Source: UMGS1002 sp050946195
GTDB taxonomy: Bacteria; Bacillota; Clostridia; Oscillospirales; CAG-272
Assembly: GCA_050946195.1 (NCBI GenBank)
Contig: JBMNUI010000004.1
Span: 1-55,993, forward strand
DNA length: 55,993 nucleotides
Direction of reading: 5' to 3'
The notes under the pieces are model-generated. The model saw only the letters and a list, made by a program, of their open reading frames with translations. It was not told where the DNA came from and did no database searches. Of the stretch, positions 24,161-32,390 are shown piece by piece. The position numbers and the translations under genes were made by a program. Numbering within the stretch: position 1 is the stretch's first letter; every line of letters begins with the position of its first letter.

Positions 24161-24478
24161 CTATTCAGGTTTTCCGGAAGTGTCGCCTTTGTCTCCGGTC
24201 TCATCGCCGTTGTCATCGCTGCCGACATCCTCTTCGGCGTCATATTCAAGCAGCCCGGCGGCGACCTCAAGGTCCCCACGGCGGACATAGATGTCTGTGC
24301 CGAACATTGAAAACCCGGTGACCGTGCTTCCGATCCCTCTTTCCTTTATGAGATAAGGGATTACGGCACCCTCGAGTATGCTGCGAACCACCGCAAGCGC
24401 CGCGTTGTCGTATACGGTGGTCAAAAACTCAAGTCCTTCGGGCGGCCTGTGGGGCTTGTCAAGTCCGAAAATATCCAT
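24161..24478 (-). CDS. DUF2007-type small protein
   Basis: A 105-residue protein. The first ~80 residues match the DUF2007 pattern (FLTTVYDNAALAVVRSILEG, then DIYVRRGDLEVAAGLLEY), sometimes called a putative signal-transducing domain. The tail is rich in Asp, Gly and Glu and probably disordered. GGAAAGGACAG precedes the ATG. It sits 39 bases after the exonuclease gene and 18 before thiI. Function unknown. Confidence 0.8.
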   Translation of the reverse strand: MDIFGLDKPHRPPEGLEFLTTVYDNAALAVVRSILEGAVIPYLIKERGIGSTVTGFSMFGTDIYVRRGDLEVAAGLLEYDAEEDVGSDDNGDETGDKGDTSGKPE

Positions 24479-24517
24479 GTTTTCTGTCCTTTCCGCGCCG
24501 GTTGCAACATAACCGCG

Positions 24518-25600
24518 CTAATCCCTGTAATAATTCGGAAAGAGCTTCTCCCAGACCCTGCGGCAGGCGAAGGTATCGGCAATCGACGTGTGCGCCGTGC
24601 CCTCCCATTCAATGCCGAAGCATTCCATCGCGTCGCCAAGGCTTGCGTGCTGTATGTCGGGTCTGCACTCATGAATATAGCGCACGAACTCGTTGGCACA
24701 GCAGCGCAGCTTCAGTTTCAGCGCCTCGCGTTCCTCTTCGGTGGGATAAATGTGTTTGATATGGCTGTAATCGGTGGACACGCCGAAGGCAACGATTACG
24801 TCTGCGTTGTCGAATATTTCCCTGATTCTCGGGGCTATTTCCTCAAGTTTCGGAGCGTCGAGCGTCATATCCGGGGTTATACCGTGGATTTTCTCGGTCC
24901 TTTTCCACTTTTTTGTGTGCACCGGGCGTATGAGGCTGTTCAGGATTACATCCCCGTGCCCGTTGACAATAGATATCGAGATAATCTCGTCGCGCTCGTA
25001 AAAGCCGGTGAGCTCAAGGTCAAAGAAAAGCACCTGCGACCGCTCCATATTGTAATGAGCATTCCGGTGCTGTTCGCCCTCGGCGCGGCGAACCGCCAGC
25101 TCCTGGTTGTAACAGGTCTCGCACAGCTTCTTACGGTATCTTGCCGCCTTGCCGCACCGGGCGCACATAAGCGGCTGCCTTACCGCGGTTTTCTTGTCAA
25201 AAAAGAACAATATACTCTTGTCGCTTCTGTAGGTATATGCCACAGGCTCCTCGATGACGTCGTAATGGAGCTTCTGGAGCCGTTCTTTTGTATAGTACCC
25301 GCATAGAGCGGCGCGTTTGATGCTCATGCGGGGTATCCGGTTGCCGCTTGGCAGTGTCATGGTTTCTGTTTTGGCATCGGGGAAGTACCAAAGCTCGGGC
25401 GGAGCTTCAACAACAGTCTCGGGGTCGTAATAATAAACCACACTGCCGTTCTCGTTTGTGCTGTATGCGACCGGGTCTACGCTCGGCATCAGGTGCATCT
25501 GATACAGCATGCCGCGGGTCAGGTATCCTCTTGCTTCTGCATCTTTTTTCCGAATTTCATTTATGGTAGCGCCCGAGCGCAGCCTGATAGCGGTATTCAA
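24518..25600 (-). CDS. DEDD-type 3'-5' exonuclease with duplicated N-terminal module and zinc ribbon
   Basis: A 360-residue protein. Residues ~26-70 and ~85-130 are two copies of one module: GYLTRGMLYQMHLMPSVDP then PVAYSTNENGSVVYYYD, against GYYTKERLQKLHYDVIEEP then PVAYTYRSDKSILFFFD. A four-cysteine motif (CARCG...CETC) follows near 145-165. The C-terminal ~180 residues are a DnaQ-like exonuclease with VLFFDLELTG (first Asp and Glu), AFGVSTDYSHIKH and AHTSIADTFA (His and last Asp). The TTG at 25600 is chosen because GGAGG lies 6 bases upstream. It leads a four-gene leftward operon. Nuclease activity is likely; substrate is unknown. Confidence 0.85.
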   Translation of the reverse strand: MNTAIRLRSGATINEIRKKDAEARGYLTRGMLYQMHLMPSVDPVAYSTNENGSVVYYYDPETVVEAPPELWYFPDAKTETMTLPSGNRIPRMSIKRAALCGYYTKERLQKLHYDVIEEPVAYTYRSDKSILFFFDKKTAVRQPLMCARCGKAARYRKKLCETCYNQELAVRRAEGEQHRNAHYNMERSQVLFFDLELTGFYERDEIISISIVNGHGDVILNSLIRPVHTKKWKRTEKIHGITPDMTLDAPKLEEIAPRIREIFDNADVIVAFGVSTDYSHIKHIYPTEEEREALKLKLRCCANEFVRYIHECRPDIQHASLGDAMECFGIEWEGTAHTSIADTFACRRVWEKLFPNYYRD

Positions 25601-25638
25601 TATATGCCTCCACGCGAATGGACTACGACAATGCCCCG

Positions 25639-25662
25639 AAAAAGCCGCCCACAAACGGCGGC
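25639..25662 (-). terminator. Terminator-like hairpin in the leader of the exonuclease operon
   Basis: On the minus strand GCCGCC (25662-25657) pairs with GGCGGC (25649-25644) around GTTTGTG, followed by five Ts. It is downstream of the operon's promoter and upstream of its start codon, so it could attenuate transcription. Confidence 0.7.
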
Positions 25663-25705
25663 AAACAGGCTTGAGGCCCTGTCGGTACTCTTAAATATCC
25701 GAATT

Positions 25706-25734
25706 ATTATATCACACAATTAAATCTTATTCAA
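25706..25734 (-). promoter_or_regulatory. Sigma-A promoter of the exonuclease-thiI operon
   Basis: On the minus strand TTGAAT (25734-25729), 17-base spacer, TATAAT (25711-25706). The leader to the TTG start is about 100 bases. Confidence 0.8.
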
Positions 25735-25757
25735 TACCGGCGGTAAAAATTATAGTT

Positions 25758-25800
25758 CCGCGGGGGGCGGTTGGCAAAACCTGGTGCCAAGCGCCCCGCG
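25758..25800 (-). terminator. Imperfect stem-loop after the phosphate transporter gene
   Basis: CGCGGGGCGCTTGGCA pairs imperfectly with TGCCAACCGCCCCCCGCG on the minus strand directly after the PiT stop, with AATTTTT about 10 bases beyond. Probable terminator. Confidence 0.6.
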
Positions 25801-25803
25801 ATT

Positions 25804-26871
25804 TTATGAAAGCACGCTCTTTGTCGCCCAGGCCGCAAGATATGTAAGAATGCCTGCAATTAGCGGTGAGCTGATCCATGAGATGGCGAGATTTCTCAGC
25901 ACCTTGAAGTTGACGTTTTTCGGGCTCTTGACAAGCCCCGCTCCCACAATTGCGCCGATGACCGCCTGAGAGACCGAAACCGGGATGCCAAAAAAGGTTC
26001 CCATGAGCACAATCCACACGGCCATTGAAATTATTACCAAAAAGCCCTCTATTTGCGAGAGCTGAGCGATGCTTGAGCCGACGGTTATCATGACCCGCTT
26101 TGAAAAGGTAAGCACCCCGAGCGCGATTGCCAACCCGCCGATGGTTGCGGTCAACCTGGGGTTGGTCAGCAGGTTGGTTGTGACGCCGTCGTTTACATGG
26201 TCATAATACAGTGCGGTGACATTTGCCGAGCTGTTCATTCCTATACTGTACGAGGCCAGAGCGCCGGCAAACAGATATCCTATTTTAATCAGCTTGTCGT
26301 ATCCCGCAAGTCTTGTAAGCCTAGGAACCAGAAACCTATTTGATAGAAAAACAATTGCAAAGGATATAACGGCGGCTCCAACGGGATTTATAATCCAGGT
26401 CGACAGGAACTTCAAAATTTGCGGGAGATTGACGGCAAGAACCTCCGGGTCGGCGTAATCGGCATGAAAGAGCCCCCAGCCTATTATGGCCCCGGTTATC
26501 GACTGGTTTGACGAAACCGACATCTTGAGGAATGTCATCCCGAACACTGTGAGCCCGGCGCAGAAAAAGATAATGGCGGCCTTGATGGCCGATTTCAGCG
26601 CCAGAGATGCTTCGGCGCCGTCCGAAACCGCGGCCGCGATTGCGTCGTCGGAGGCTATCACCTTATTGCTGACTGCAAGCTCGGATATGCTTGTTAAGTT
26701 ATTGCTGCCCGAAACAAAGGCTCCCAAGATGACGAATACCGCAATAATTATAACCGCGGTGCGATACCTGATGACTCTTGTTGCCACGGCGGTTCCGAAA
26801 GCGTTTGCCGCGTCGTTGGTTCCGAGCGACCACCCCATGAATACTCCGGCCAACAACAAAAGATACTTCAT
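25804..26871 (-). CDS. pit: PiT-family inorganic phosphate transporter
   Basis: A 355-residue polytopic membrane protein with ten or so helices. It has the duplicated family signature: GTNDAANAFGTAVATR at the N-terminus and IPVSVSQAVIGAIVGAG near residue 300. Members take up phosphate, often as a metal-phosphate complex, using the proton or sodium gradient. It starts 7 bases after the DUF47 gene, its normal partner. The length is shorter than Escherichia coli Pit, as in many Firmicutes and archaea. Secure family; ion coupling unknown. Confidence 0.95.
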   Translation of the reverse strand: MKYLLLLAGVFMGWSLGTNDAANAFGTAVATRVIRYRTAVIIIAVFVILGAFVSGSNNLTSISELAVSNKVIASDDAIAAAVSDGAEASLALKSAIKAAIIFFCAGLTVFGMTFLKMSVSSNQSITGAIIGWGLFHADYADPEVLAVNLPQILKFLSTWIINPVGAAVISFAIVFLSNRFLVPRLTRLAGYDKLIKIGYLFAGALASYSIGMNSSANVTALYYDHVNDGVTTNLLTNPRLTATIGGLAIALGVLTFSKRVMITVGSSIAQLSQIEGFLVIISMAVWIVLMGTFFGIPVSVSQAVIGAIVGAGLVKSPKNVNFKVLRNLAISWISSPLIAGILTYLAAWATKSVLS

Positions 26872-26878
26872 GGCGGTG

Positions 26879-27538
26879 CTATGTCTCTCTTTCTACGAGC
26901 ATGACCTGAATCTGGTCTGAAATATCTTCAATTATGTCGGATATCTGACATATATCACTGAGCAGGGTTCTGTAATAAACCTTCTCGCACAGCGTTATGT
27001 CAAGCTCAAATATCCGCTTGTGCAGCATATGCTCGATATTATCAACCTTGCTTTCTTCGCCACGGATGTCGTCAAGTATTTTTCTGTCCTTGAAAATGAC
27101 GTTATATTCGTTGAGCAGCTTGTCAACCGCGCTGTACATCAGGTCGAGCTGGTGTTTTGTTATTGTAATAATTTCAAGAATATCGGCGTGAAGGACCTTC
27201 GGGATCTCGGTCTTTTCAAGATACACCTGCCGGGCAATTTCCTGGCATTGATTTGCCACCTCGTCTGTGCTAACGACAAGTGAAATCAGCTCCGAGCGGG
27301 TTGCCGGCAAAAACGACTGGCTGAGCAGGTCGACGATATGCCGCAGCTCGAAGTCGGCAGCCTCCTCATAGTTGTCAATAGCGGTTTTGAGTGACTGGAG
27401 CGCATTAACGTCGGGAGAATCTTCCGAGAAAAGCAGCCTGAAAAACTCCTCGAATTTTTCATAGCAGTTCCTGACGTCATTCTGATGGTCGGTAAAGCGG
27501 CCGAGAACCTTTTGGTTTTTGTTTGAGAAAATGAACAT
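26879..27538 (-). CDS. DUF47 (PhoU-like) accessory protein of the phosphate transporter
   Basis: A 219-residue all-helical protein of the DUF47/PhoU-like family (RFTDHQNDVRNCYEKFEEFF near the start, VVSTDEVANQCQEIARQVYL in the middle). These proteins bind metals and regulate the adjacent PiT transporter. The ATG at 27538 is preceded by GGAGAGGGGG; a longer version upstream is rejected. It is 7 bases from pit, so they form one unit. Promoter at 27677-27705. Confidence 0.92.
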   Translation of the reverse strand: MFIFSNKNQKVLGRFTDHQNDVRNCYEKFEEFFRLLFSEDSPDVNALQSLKTAIDNYEEAADFELRHIVDLLSQSFLPATRSELISLVVSTDEVANQCQEIARQVYLEKTEIPKVLHADILEIITITKHQLDLMYSAVDKLLNEYNVIFKDRKILDDIRGEESKVDNIEHMLHKRIFELDITLCEKVYYRTLLSDICQISDIIEDISDQIQVMLVERET

Positions 27539-27676
27539 ATTACCCCCTCTCCTGCCGCCGGTGGCGGCCCGGTTCTCATTTCCCCGTCGCAATTTATTCC
27601 GGAAGCGAACGGGTACTTGGTTAGGACAAATTCAGTATTTGTTGCAATATTATTTTTTTTCAATTCTCCCGGTGTT

Positions 27677-27705
27677 ATTATACCAAAAAGGCGGCACTCT
27701 TGCAA
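27677..27705 (-). promoter_or_regulatory. Sigma-A promoter of the DUF47-pit operon
   Basis: On the minus strand TTGCAA (27705-27700), 17-base spacer, TATAAT (27682-27677), about 130 bases upstream of the DUF47 ATG. Confidence 0.8.
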
Positions 27706-27814
27706 GCCCTGCCCGACCGATTGAGGCCTGTCTTTATATGGCATTATCTGGCTTTTTATACCAAGCCGGCCTGAAGGACGCGGCGTATGCCCGGCTCATG
27801 CAGCCGGCCGGCAA

Positions 27815-27930
27815 AAACATTCCCCCGCAGCAGGAACCTAAGGCAAGATGCTGCGGGGGCGGAAGATATTGCATTGTCAAGCAGGAGGAATGGAGAAAAG
27901 CACACAAATTGTCAAAATATATATCTTATG
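27815..27930 (-). ncRNA. Putative small RNA or attenuated leader upstream of the phosphate operon
   Basis: A consensus minus-strand promoter (27936-27964) is followed after about 70 bases by an 11-bp GC hairpin (27859-27849 with 27832-27822, 16-base loop) and then AATGTTTTT. That is the layout of a short terminated transcript of about 115 bases. It could be a free small RNA or a leader whose readthrough adds to DUF47-pit expression. A 46-codon frame (MQYLPPPQHL start) overlaps the hairpin but has no ribosome-binding site. No Rfam family recognised. Confidence 0.4.
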
Positions 27931-27935
27931 AGCTT

Positions 27936-27964
27936 ATTATAGCATAATATGTTGCAGTTGTCAA
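27936..27964 (-). promoter_or_regulatory. Consensus leftward promoter of the putative small RNA
   Basis: On the minus strand TTGACA (27964-27959), 17-base spacer, TATAAT (27941-27936): exact match to sigma-A in a region with no gene start nearby. Confidence 0.78.
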
Positions 27965-28016
27965 TGGTTTTGCAACGGCATCCGCCCGATATGACGTTTT
28001 TTTTCGCAAAATCCTC

Positions 28017-28045
28017 TTGAAAACAAAGAAATGCTGTGTTATAAT
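28017..28045 (+). promoter_or_regulatory. Promoter of tRNA-Trp
   Basis: TTGAAA (28017-28022), 17-base spacer, TATAAT (28040-28045), 19 bases upstream of the mature 5' end. Confidence 0.88.
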
Positions 28046-28064
28046 ATGAAGGTCGAAAAAACAC

Positions 28065-28140
28065 AGGGGTGTAGCTCAGCTGGTAGAGTCGCGGTCTCCA
28101 AAACCGTTGGTCGAGGGTTCGAGTCCTTCCGCCCCTGCCA
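28065..28140 (+). tRNA. tRNA-Trp (CCA)
   Basis: A 76-base cloverleaf: acceptor AGGGGTG pairs with CGCCCCT (one T-G pair), anticodon CCA in loop CTCCAAA, T-arm GGGTTCGAGTCC, CCA encoded. Single gene with its own promoter and terminator. Confidence 0.96.
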
Positions 28141-28141
28141 G

Positions 28142-28179
28142 AGAAAGACTCCAACTTGCCTGCAAGTTGGAGTCTTTCT
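28142..28179 (+). terminator. Terminator of tRNA-Trp
   Basis: AGAAAGACTCCAACTTG pairs fully with its complement across a 4-base loop directly after the tRNA. Confidence 0.85.
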
Positions 28180-28252
28180 GTTGTATTCGTCCGTGTTGCA
28201 GTTTTTTGCTGTGGCCTGCAATTATTTTCCTCATACCTCAACGTTTGGTTTA

Positions 28253-28281
28253 TTGCTTTTTTAAACTTCGGGTGATATAAT
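28253..28281 (+). promoter_or_regulatory. Promoter of the ABC exporter pair
   Basis: TTGCTT (28253-28258), 17-base spacer, TATAAT (28276-28281). The leader contains a 9-codon frame from the ATG at 28292 whose stop overlaps the exporter ATG; it may be chance. Confidence 0.65.
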
Positions 28282-28317
28282 TTTAAAGAATATGCTCAAG
28301 GGGAACATACTCACTTT

Positions 28318-30159
28318 ATGATAGAACAAAAGAAAAACAAAGAAAGGGGCAGGGCCATTGAGAGGGCGAGGCTGCTCTGGAACCTGCTTTGCGGCTCGAA
28401 GAAGTACTTTGTCATTTGTATTGCCGCCTCCTTTCTGGTTGCCGCCTGCGATATGCTCCTGCCTCAGATTATCAGGACGACGATTGACAGTGTTATCGGC
28501 GACAAAGAGACTGACGCCCCCGGGTTTTTACTAAAACTGATTGATCTTGCGGGCGGGGTTGACGCTCTGGCCTCGAAAATCTGGCTGATTGCCCTCTCAA
28601 TCGTTGTTATCGCGGCGCTTCAGGCGCTTTTCAGGTATGTGACAATCACAAGCAACACCCGCGGCGGGGAAATCCTGCTCAAGGGCATGCGCGACAAGCT
28701 TTTCTCGCACATTCAAAGGCTGCCGTACTCCTGGCACATGAAAAACCAGACCGGCGACATAATCCAGCGCTGCACTTCTGACGTAGATGTTATCAAGAAC
28801 TTTGTTTCAGACCAGCTCACCTCGGTTTTCAGGATCATCATACTTATCGTCTTCTCACTTTTCTGCATGTATTACATGGACCTGAGGCTGGCGACAATCG
28901 CCGCCCTGTCTGTGCCGGTGATTGTCGGCTATTCGGCCTATTTTTACAGCAGAATGAGCAAATCCTTTCTTGTCTGCGACGAACATGAGGGGGTTCTCTC
29001 GACCATCGCCCAGGAGAACCTGACCGGCGTGCGGGTGGTCCGCGCCTTCGGCCGTGAGGTTTTCGAGAGGGACCGCTTTGAAAAGCAAAACAACATATAC
29101 ACCGACGCCTGGCTGAAACTCTGCCGGCTGCTGACCGCCTACTGGTCGTCGGGAGACCTGCTCTCGGGGCTGCAGGTGGCGCTGGTCTTTGTCTTCGGCA
29201 CGGTTTTTTGTGTCCGGGGGACCCTGACCGAGGGCGAGCTTATAGCCTTTATCTCGTACAGCTACATATTGATGTGGCCGGTGCGCCGGCTCGGGCGGAT
29301 GATTGCCGAGATGAGCAAGGCCGGCGTCTCGATTGACCGTATCGCCCACATACTCGACTCCCCGCAGGAGGCCGACAAGCCCGGCGCCCTCTGCCCGGAC
29401 ATGAGGGCCGATATCGAGTTCTCGCATGTCACATTCGCCTATGAGGAGGGCAAGGAGGTCCTCTCGGACGTCTCCTTCAAAATCCCGAAGGGGACGGTGT
29501 TCGGGATACTCGGGGCAACCGGTTCGGGGAAAAGCACGCTCGTGCACCTTTTGTGCCGGCTCTATGACCTGCCGCCCGAAAACGGGAAAATCACAATCGG
29601 GGGCGTGGATGTTGCCGACATCAAGGCGTCTTGGCTGAGAAAGAATATCGGAATCGTGCTTCAGGAGCCCTTTTTGTTCTCCCGCACTCTGGGTGAGAAT
29701 GTAAAGATTGCCGCCGAGAACTGCACCGACGAGCAGCTCGAGGAGGCGGCGGCGACCGCCTGCCTTGATACGACTGTCAAAAGCTTCACGCAGGGCTGGG
29801 ACACACTGGTGGGAGAGCGGGGGGTTACGCTCTCGGGCGGGCAGAAGCAGCGGGTGGCGATAGCCCGGATGCTCCTGAAAAACTCGCCGATAATGATCCT
29901 CGACGACTCGCTCTCGGCGGTGGACACCGAAACCGACGAAAAAATCCGCACCGCGCTAAAAAAGCACTTCGGAGATGCCACAGTTATACTTATCTCCCAC
30001 CGCATTACCACCCTTATGCTGGCAAATCAAATCATTGTGCTCGACAAGGGCAGGATAGTCGAGTCGGGAACCCATGAGCAGCTGATCGAGCAAAACGGCA
30101 TCTACAAGAAGATTTATGACCTGCAAATGAAGATGGAGGAGGCTGAGATAGATGCCTGA
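28318..30159 (+). CDS. Heterodimeric ABC exporter, half with degenerate Walker B
   Basis: A 613-residue half-transporter. An ABC transmembrane domain of six helices spans residues ~30-330; the ATPase domain follows with Walker A GATGSGKST near 400, signature LSGGQKQRVAIARM near 505 and Walker B MILDDSLSAVD, where the usual catalytic Glu is Asp. The next gene starts 8 bases before this stop. Together they fit heterodimeric exporters of the BmrCD/TM287-288 type, in which one of two ATP sites is inactive. These export drugs, lipids or peptides. Substrate unknown; no regulator is adjacent. Confidence 0.94.
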   Translation: MIEQKKNKERGRAIERARLLWNLLCGSKKYFVICIAASFLVAACDMLLPQIIRTTIDSVIGDKETDAPGFLLKLIDLAGGVDALASKIWLIALSIVVIAALQALFRYVTITSNTRGGEILLKGMRDKLFSHIQRLPYSWHMKNQTGDIIQRCTSDVDVIKNFVSDQLTSVFRIIILIVFSLFCMYYMDLRLATIAALSVPVIVGYSAYFYSRMSKSFLVCDEHEGVLSTIAQENLTGVRVVRAFGREVFERDRFEKQNNIYTDAWLKLCRLLTAYWSSGDLLSGLQVALVFVFGTVFCVRGTLTEGELIAFISYSYILMWPVRRLGRMIAEMSKAGVSIDRIAHILDSPQEADKPGALCPDMRADIEFSHVTFAYEEGKEVLSDVSFKIPKGTVFGILGATGSGKSTLVHLLCRLYDLPPENGKITIGGVDVADIKASWLRKNIGIVLQEPFLFSRTLGENVKIAAENCTDEQLEEAAATACLDTTVKSFTQGWDTLVGERGVTLSGGQKQRVAIARMLLKNSPIMILDDSLSAVDTETDEKIRTALKKHFGDATVILISHRITTLMLANQIIVLDKGRIVESGTHEQLIEQNGIYKKIYDLQMKMEEAEIDA

Positions 30160-31990
30160 ACAATCTGAGCATATTGACAGCTTCAAGCCCCTTCCGTATT
30201 TCGGGCTTAACAAGCTGTTGCCCTACATAAGGCGCCACCGTGTCGCGATGATTCGGATGGTGGTGTTTGCGGCGGCGGGAATAGCGGCGGACACCATTAT
30301 GCCGCTGTTCCAGCGGTATGCCATCAACAATTTCATAGCCAAGTCCACGCTTGACGGCCTTGGGCTGTTCGTGGTGTTCTTCTGCGGCGCACTTGTGCTG
30401 CAGGTTGTCTTCAACTTCATCTCACTTTACAGCGCCTGCCACATCGAGCTCTGTGTCGGGCGGGACATGAGAAGGGACTGCTTCAACCACCTGCAGACCC
30501 TCTCGCTCTCCTACTTCAACCAAAGCAGCGTGGGCTACATCCATTCACGGCTGATGAGCGACACCTCGCGGATTTCCGCGGTCGTCTCCTGGAGTCTGGC
30601 CGACGGCGTCTGGAATATCAGCTATCTGATTTTTGCCGGCATCATTATGCTCAGGCTCAACGCAAAGCTTGCGTTCTGCGTTCTGGTGATAATACCCTTC
30701 GTGGCGGTTTTTTCGGCCTTTTTTCAGAGGAAGCTGCTGCACTTAAACCGCAAAATCAGGGAGACGAACTCAAAAATTACCGCGGGATTTAACGAGGGCA
30801 TTACCGGTGCCAAAACCACCAAGACCCTTGTTACCGAAGAGAAAATGGAACGCGAATTCAGCTCGCTGACCCGGGAAATGAAAGAGCTCGGGATACGCGC
30901 CGCCCGCGTGCGCTCGCTGTTTGTCTCGGTTATATCCTTCTCGGCAACCGTGGCGCTGGCGCTGGTACTCTGGCGTGGCGGGATTATCACCATGGAACAG
31001 CTCTTTGAAATCGGCACCCTTTCGGTATTTATGACCTATGCTATTAACATGATGGAGCCGATACAGTGGTTTGTGAACGCCATTGCCCAGCTTGTCAACG
31101 CGCAGGTCAACATTGAGCGGTTCAGCCGGCTGATGGAGACAAAGCCCGATGTCCGCGATACCCCCGAGGTCATAGAAAAATACGGCGACACGTTCAACCC
31201 CAAACGCGAAAACTGGGAGCCGCTATACGGCGACATCGAATTTTGCGACGTCAGTTTCAAATACCCGGACGGGGACGAATATGTGCTCGAGCACTTCAAT
31301 CTTAAAGTGAAAAAAGGCACGAAAGTGGCTATCGTCGGCGAGACCGGTGCAGGGAAGAGCACCCTGATTAATCTTCTCTGCCGCTTCTACGAGCCGACCG
31401 AGGGGAAAATTCTCATAGACGGGCGGGATGTGCGCGAGCGCTCGCTGCTCTGGCTGCACAGCAATATAGGCTATGTGCTGCAGACCCCGCACCTCTTTTC
31501 GGGCACGATTGCCGAGAACCTGCGCTACGGCAAGCCCGACGCCACCGAAGAGGAGCTCTGGCGCGCGCTTGAGAGCGTCTCTGCCGACGGGATCGTGCGG
31601 CGCATGGAGCACGGGCTTGACAGCAAGGTCGGAGAGGGCGGCGACCTGCTCTCGACCGGAGAAAAGCAACTCGTCTCCTTTGCCCGCGCCCTACTCACCG
31701 ACCCGCGCATATTCGTGCTCGACGAGGCGACCTCCTCAGTCGACACCATGACCGAAGGGCTGATACAGCGGGCTATCGAAAAGGTGATGGAAGGCAGGAC
31801 CTCCTTCATCGTGGCGCACCGGCTCTCCACAATCCGCCGCGCCGATATCATCCTTGTGTTCAAGGACGGTAAAATAATCGAGAGCGGCAACCACGCCGAG
31901 TTGATAGCCAGACGCGGCGTCTACTACAACCTCTACACCCGCCAGTTCCAGGAGGAAGCGGTCATGGATGTCATGGGCGGCAGCGGCTAA
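30152..31990 (+). CDS. Heterodimeric ABC exporter, half with degenerate signature motif
   Basis: A 612-residue half-transporter partner of the preceding gene, overlapping it by 8 bases. The membrane domain covers residues ~25-320 and the ATPase domain has Walker A GETGAGKST, Walker B FVLDEATSSVD with the catalytic Glu kept, but the signature reads LSTGEKQLVSFARA in place of LSGGQ. In the dimer this protein's Walker A/B pairs with the first half's intact LSGGQ to make the working site, while the other site has both defects. That complementary pattern is strong evidence for a heterodimer. A repeat element follows the stop. Confidence 0.94.
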   Translation: MPEQSEHIDSFKPLPYFGLNKLLPYIRRHRVAMIRMVVFAAAGIAADTIMPLFQRYAINNFIAKSTLDGLGLFVVFFCGALVLQVVFNFISLYSACHIELCVGRDMRRDCFNHLQTLSLSYFNQSSVGYIHSRLMSDTSRISAVVSWSLADGVWNISYLIFAGIIMLRLNAKLAFCVLVIIPFVAVFSAFFQRKLLHLNRKIRETNSKITAGFNEGITGAKTTKTLVTEEKMEREFSSLTREMKELGIRAARVRSLFVSVISFSATVALALVLWRGGIITMEQLFEIGTLSVFMTYAINMMEPIQWFVNAIAQLVNAQVNIERFSRLMETKPDVRDTPEVIEKYGDTFNPKRENWEPLYGDIEFCDVSFKYPDGDEYVLEHFNLKVKKGTKVAIVGETGAGKSTLINLLCRFYEPTEGKILIDGRDVRERSLLWLHSNIGYVLQTPHLFSGTIAENLRYGKPDATEEELWRALESVSADGIVRRMEHGLDSKVGEGGDLLSTGEKQLVSFARALLTDPRIFVLDEATSSVDTMTEGLIQRAIEKVMEGRTSFIVAHRLSTIRRADIILVFKDGKIIESGNHAELIARRGVYYNLYTRQFQEEAVMDVMGGSG

Positions 31991-31993
31991 TTA

Positions 31994-32103
31994 AAGCGGG
32001 GCTCCGCCCCACACCCGCTTTTCTTCGGGGGCGCCTGCCCCCAAACCCCCGCTCAAGGAACTTTTTTGAAAAAAAGTTCCTTGAGAATCCTCAAAAAACT
32101 TTC
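31994..32103. repeat. Interspersed hairpin repeat, copy 5 (full length, doubled GC hairpin)
   Basis: Two GC hairpins in a row (GCGGGGCTCCGCCCC, then GGGGGCGCCTGCCCCC), CCCCCGCT, then a perfect 16-bp second hairpin (32052-32067 with 32070-32085) and GAATCCTCAAAAAACTTT. This is the most complete copy. The rest of the 500 bases up to 32.5 kb holds no supported gene, only the palindrome near 32.4 kb. Confidence 0.88.
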
Positions 32104-32390
32104 AAACCTATATTGCAAATAACACAATGCGGCACCGTATCCAGTGACCGGCTGCCATTAACTCACCGTCCGGCTGATTCCCATAAATGTTAACAGGTCA
32201 CCCATTAGACACCATTCGGGTTTTGGATATTTCTGTCTTAATGGCGAGCCTTTCATAATCAAAGCCGCGATAAGCGCAAGGCTTCGATAATTGTGTTCTT
32301 TGATAACCCCGCTCATTATGATTTGCTTCGTTCGCGGCAAGAGGAAGGGGGTTCTCAGGGCGGAAACCATAGGTTTCCCACTGAGCGTGT

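Noticed and set aside
27519..27947. Rightward frame upstream of tRNA-Trp
   Set aside because: Low-complexity translation, overlap with the DUF47 start region and two leftward promoters make coding unlikely.
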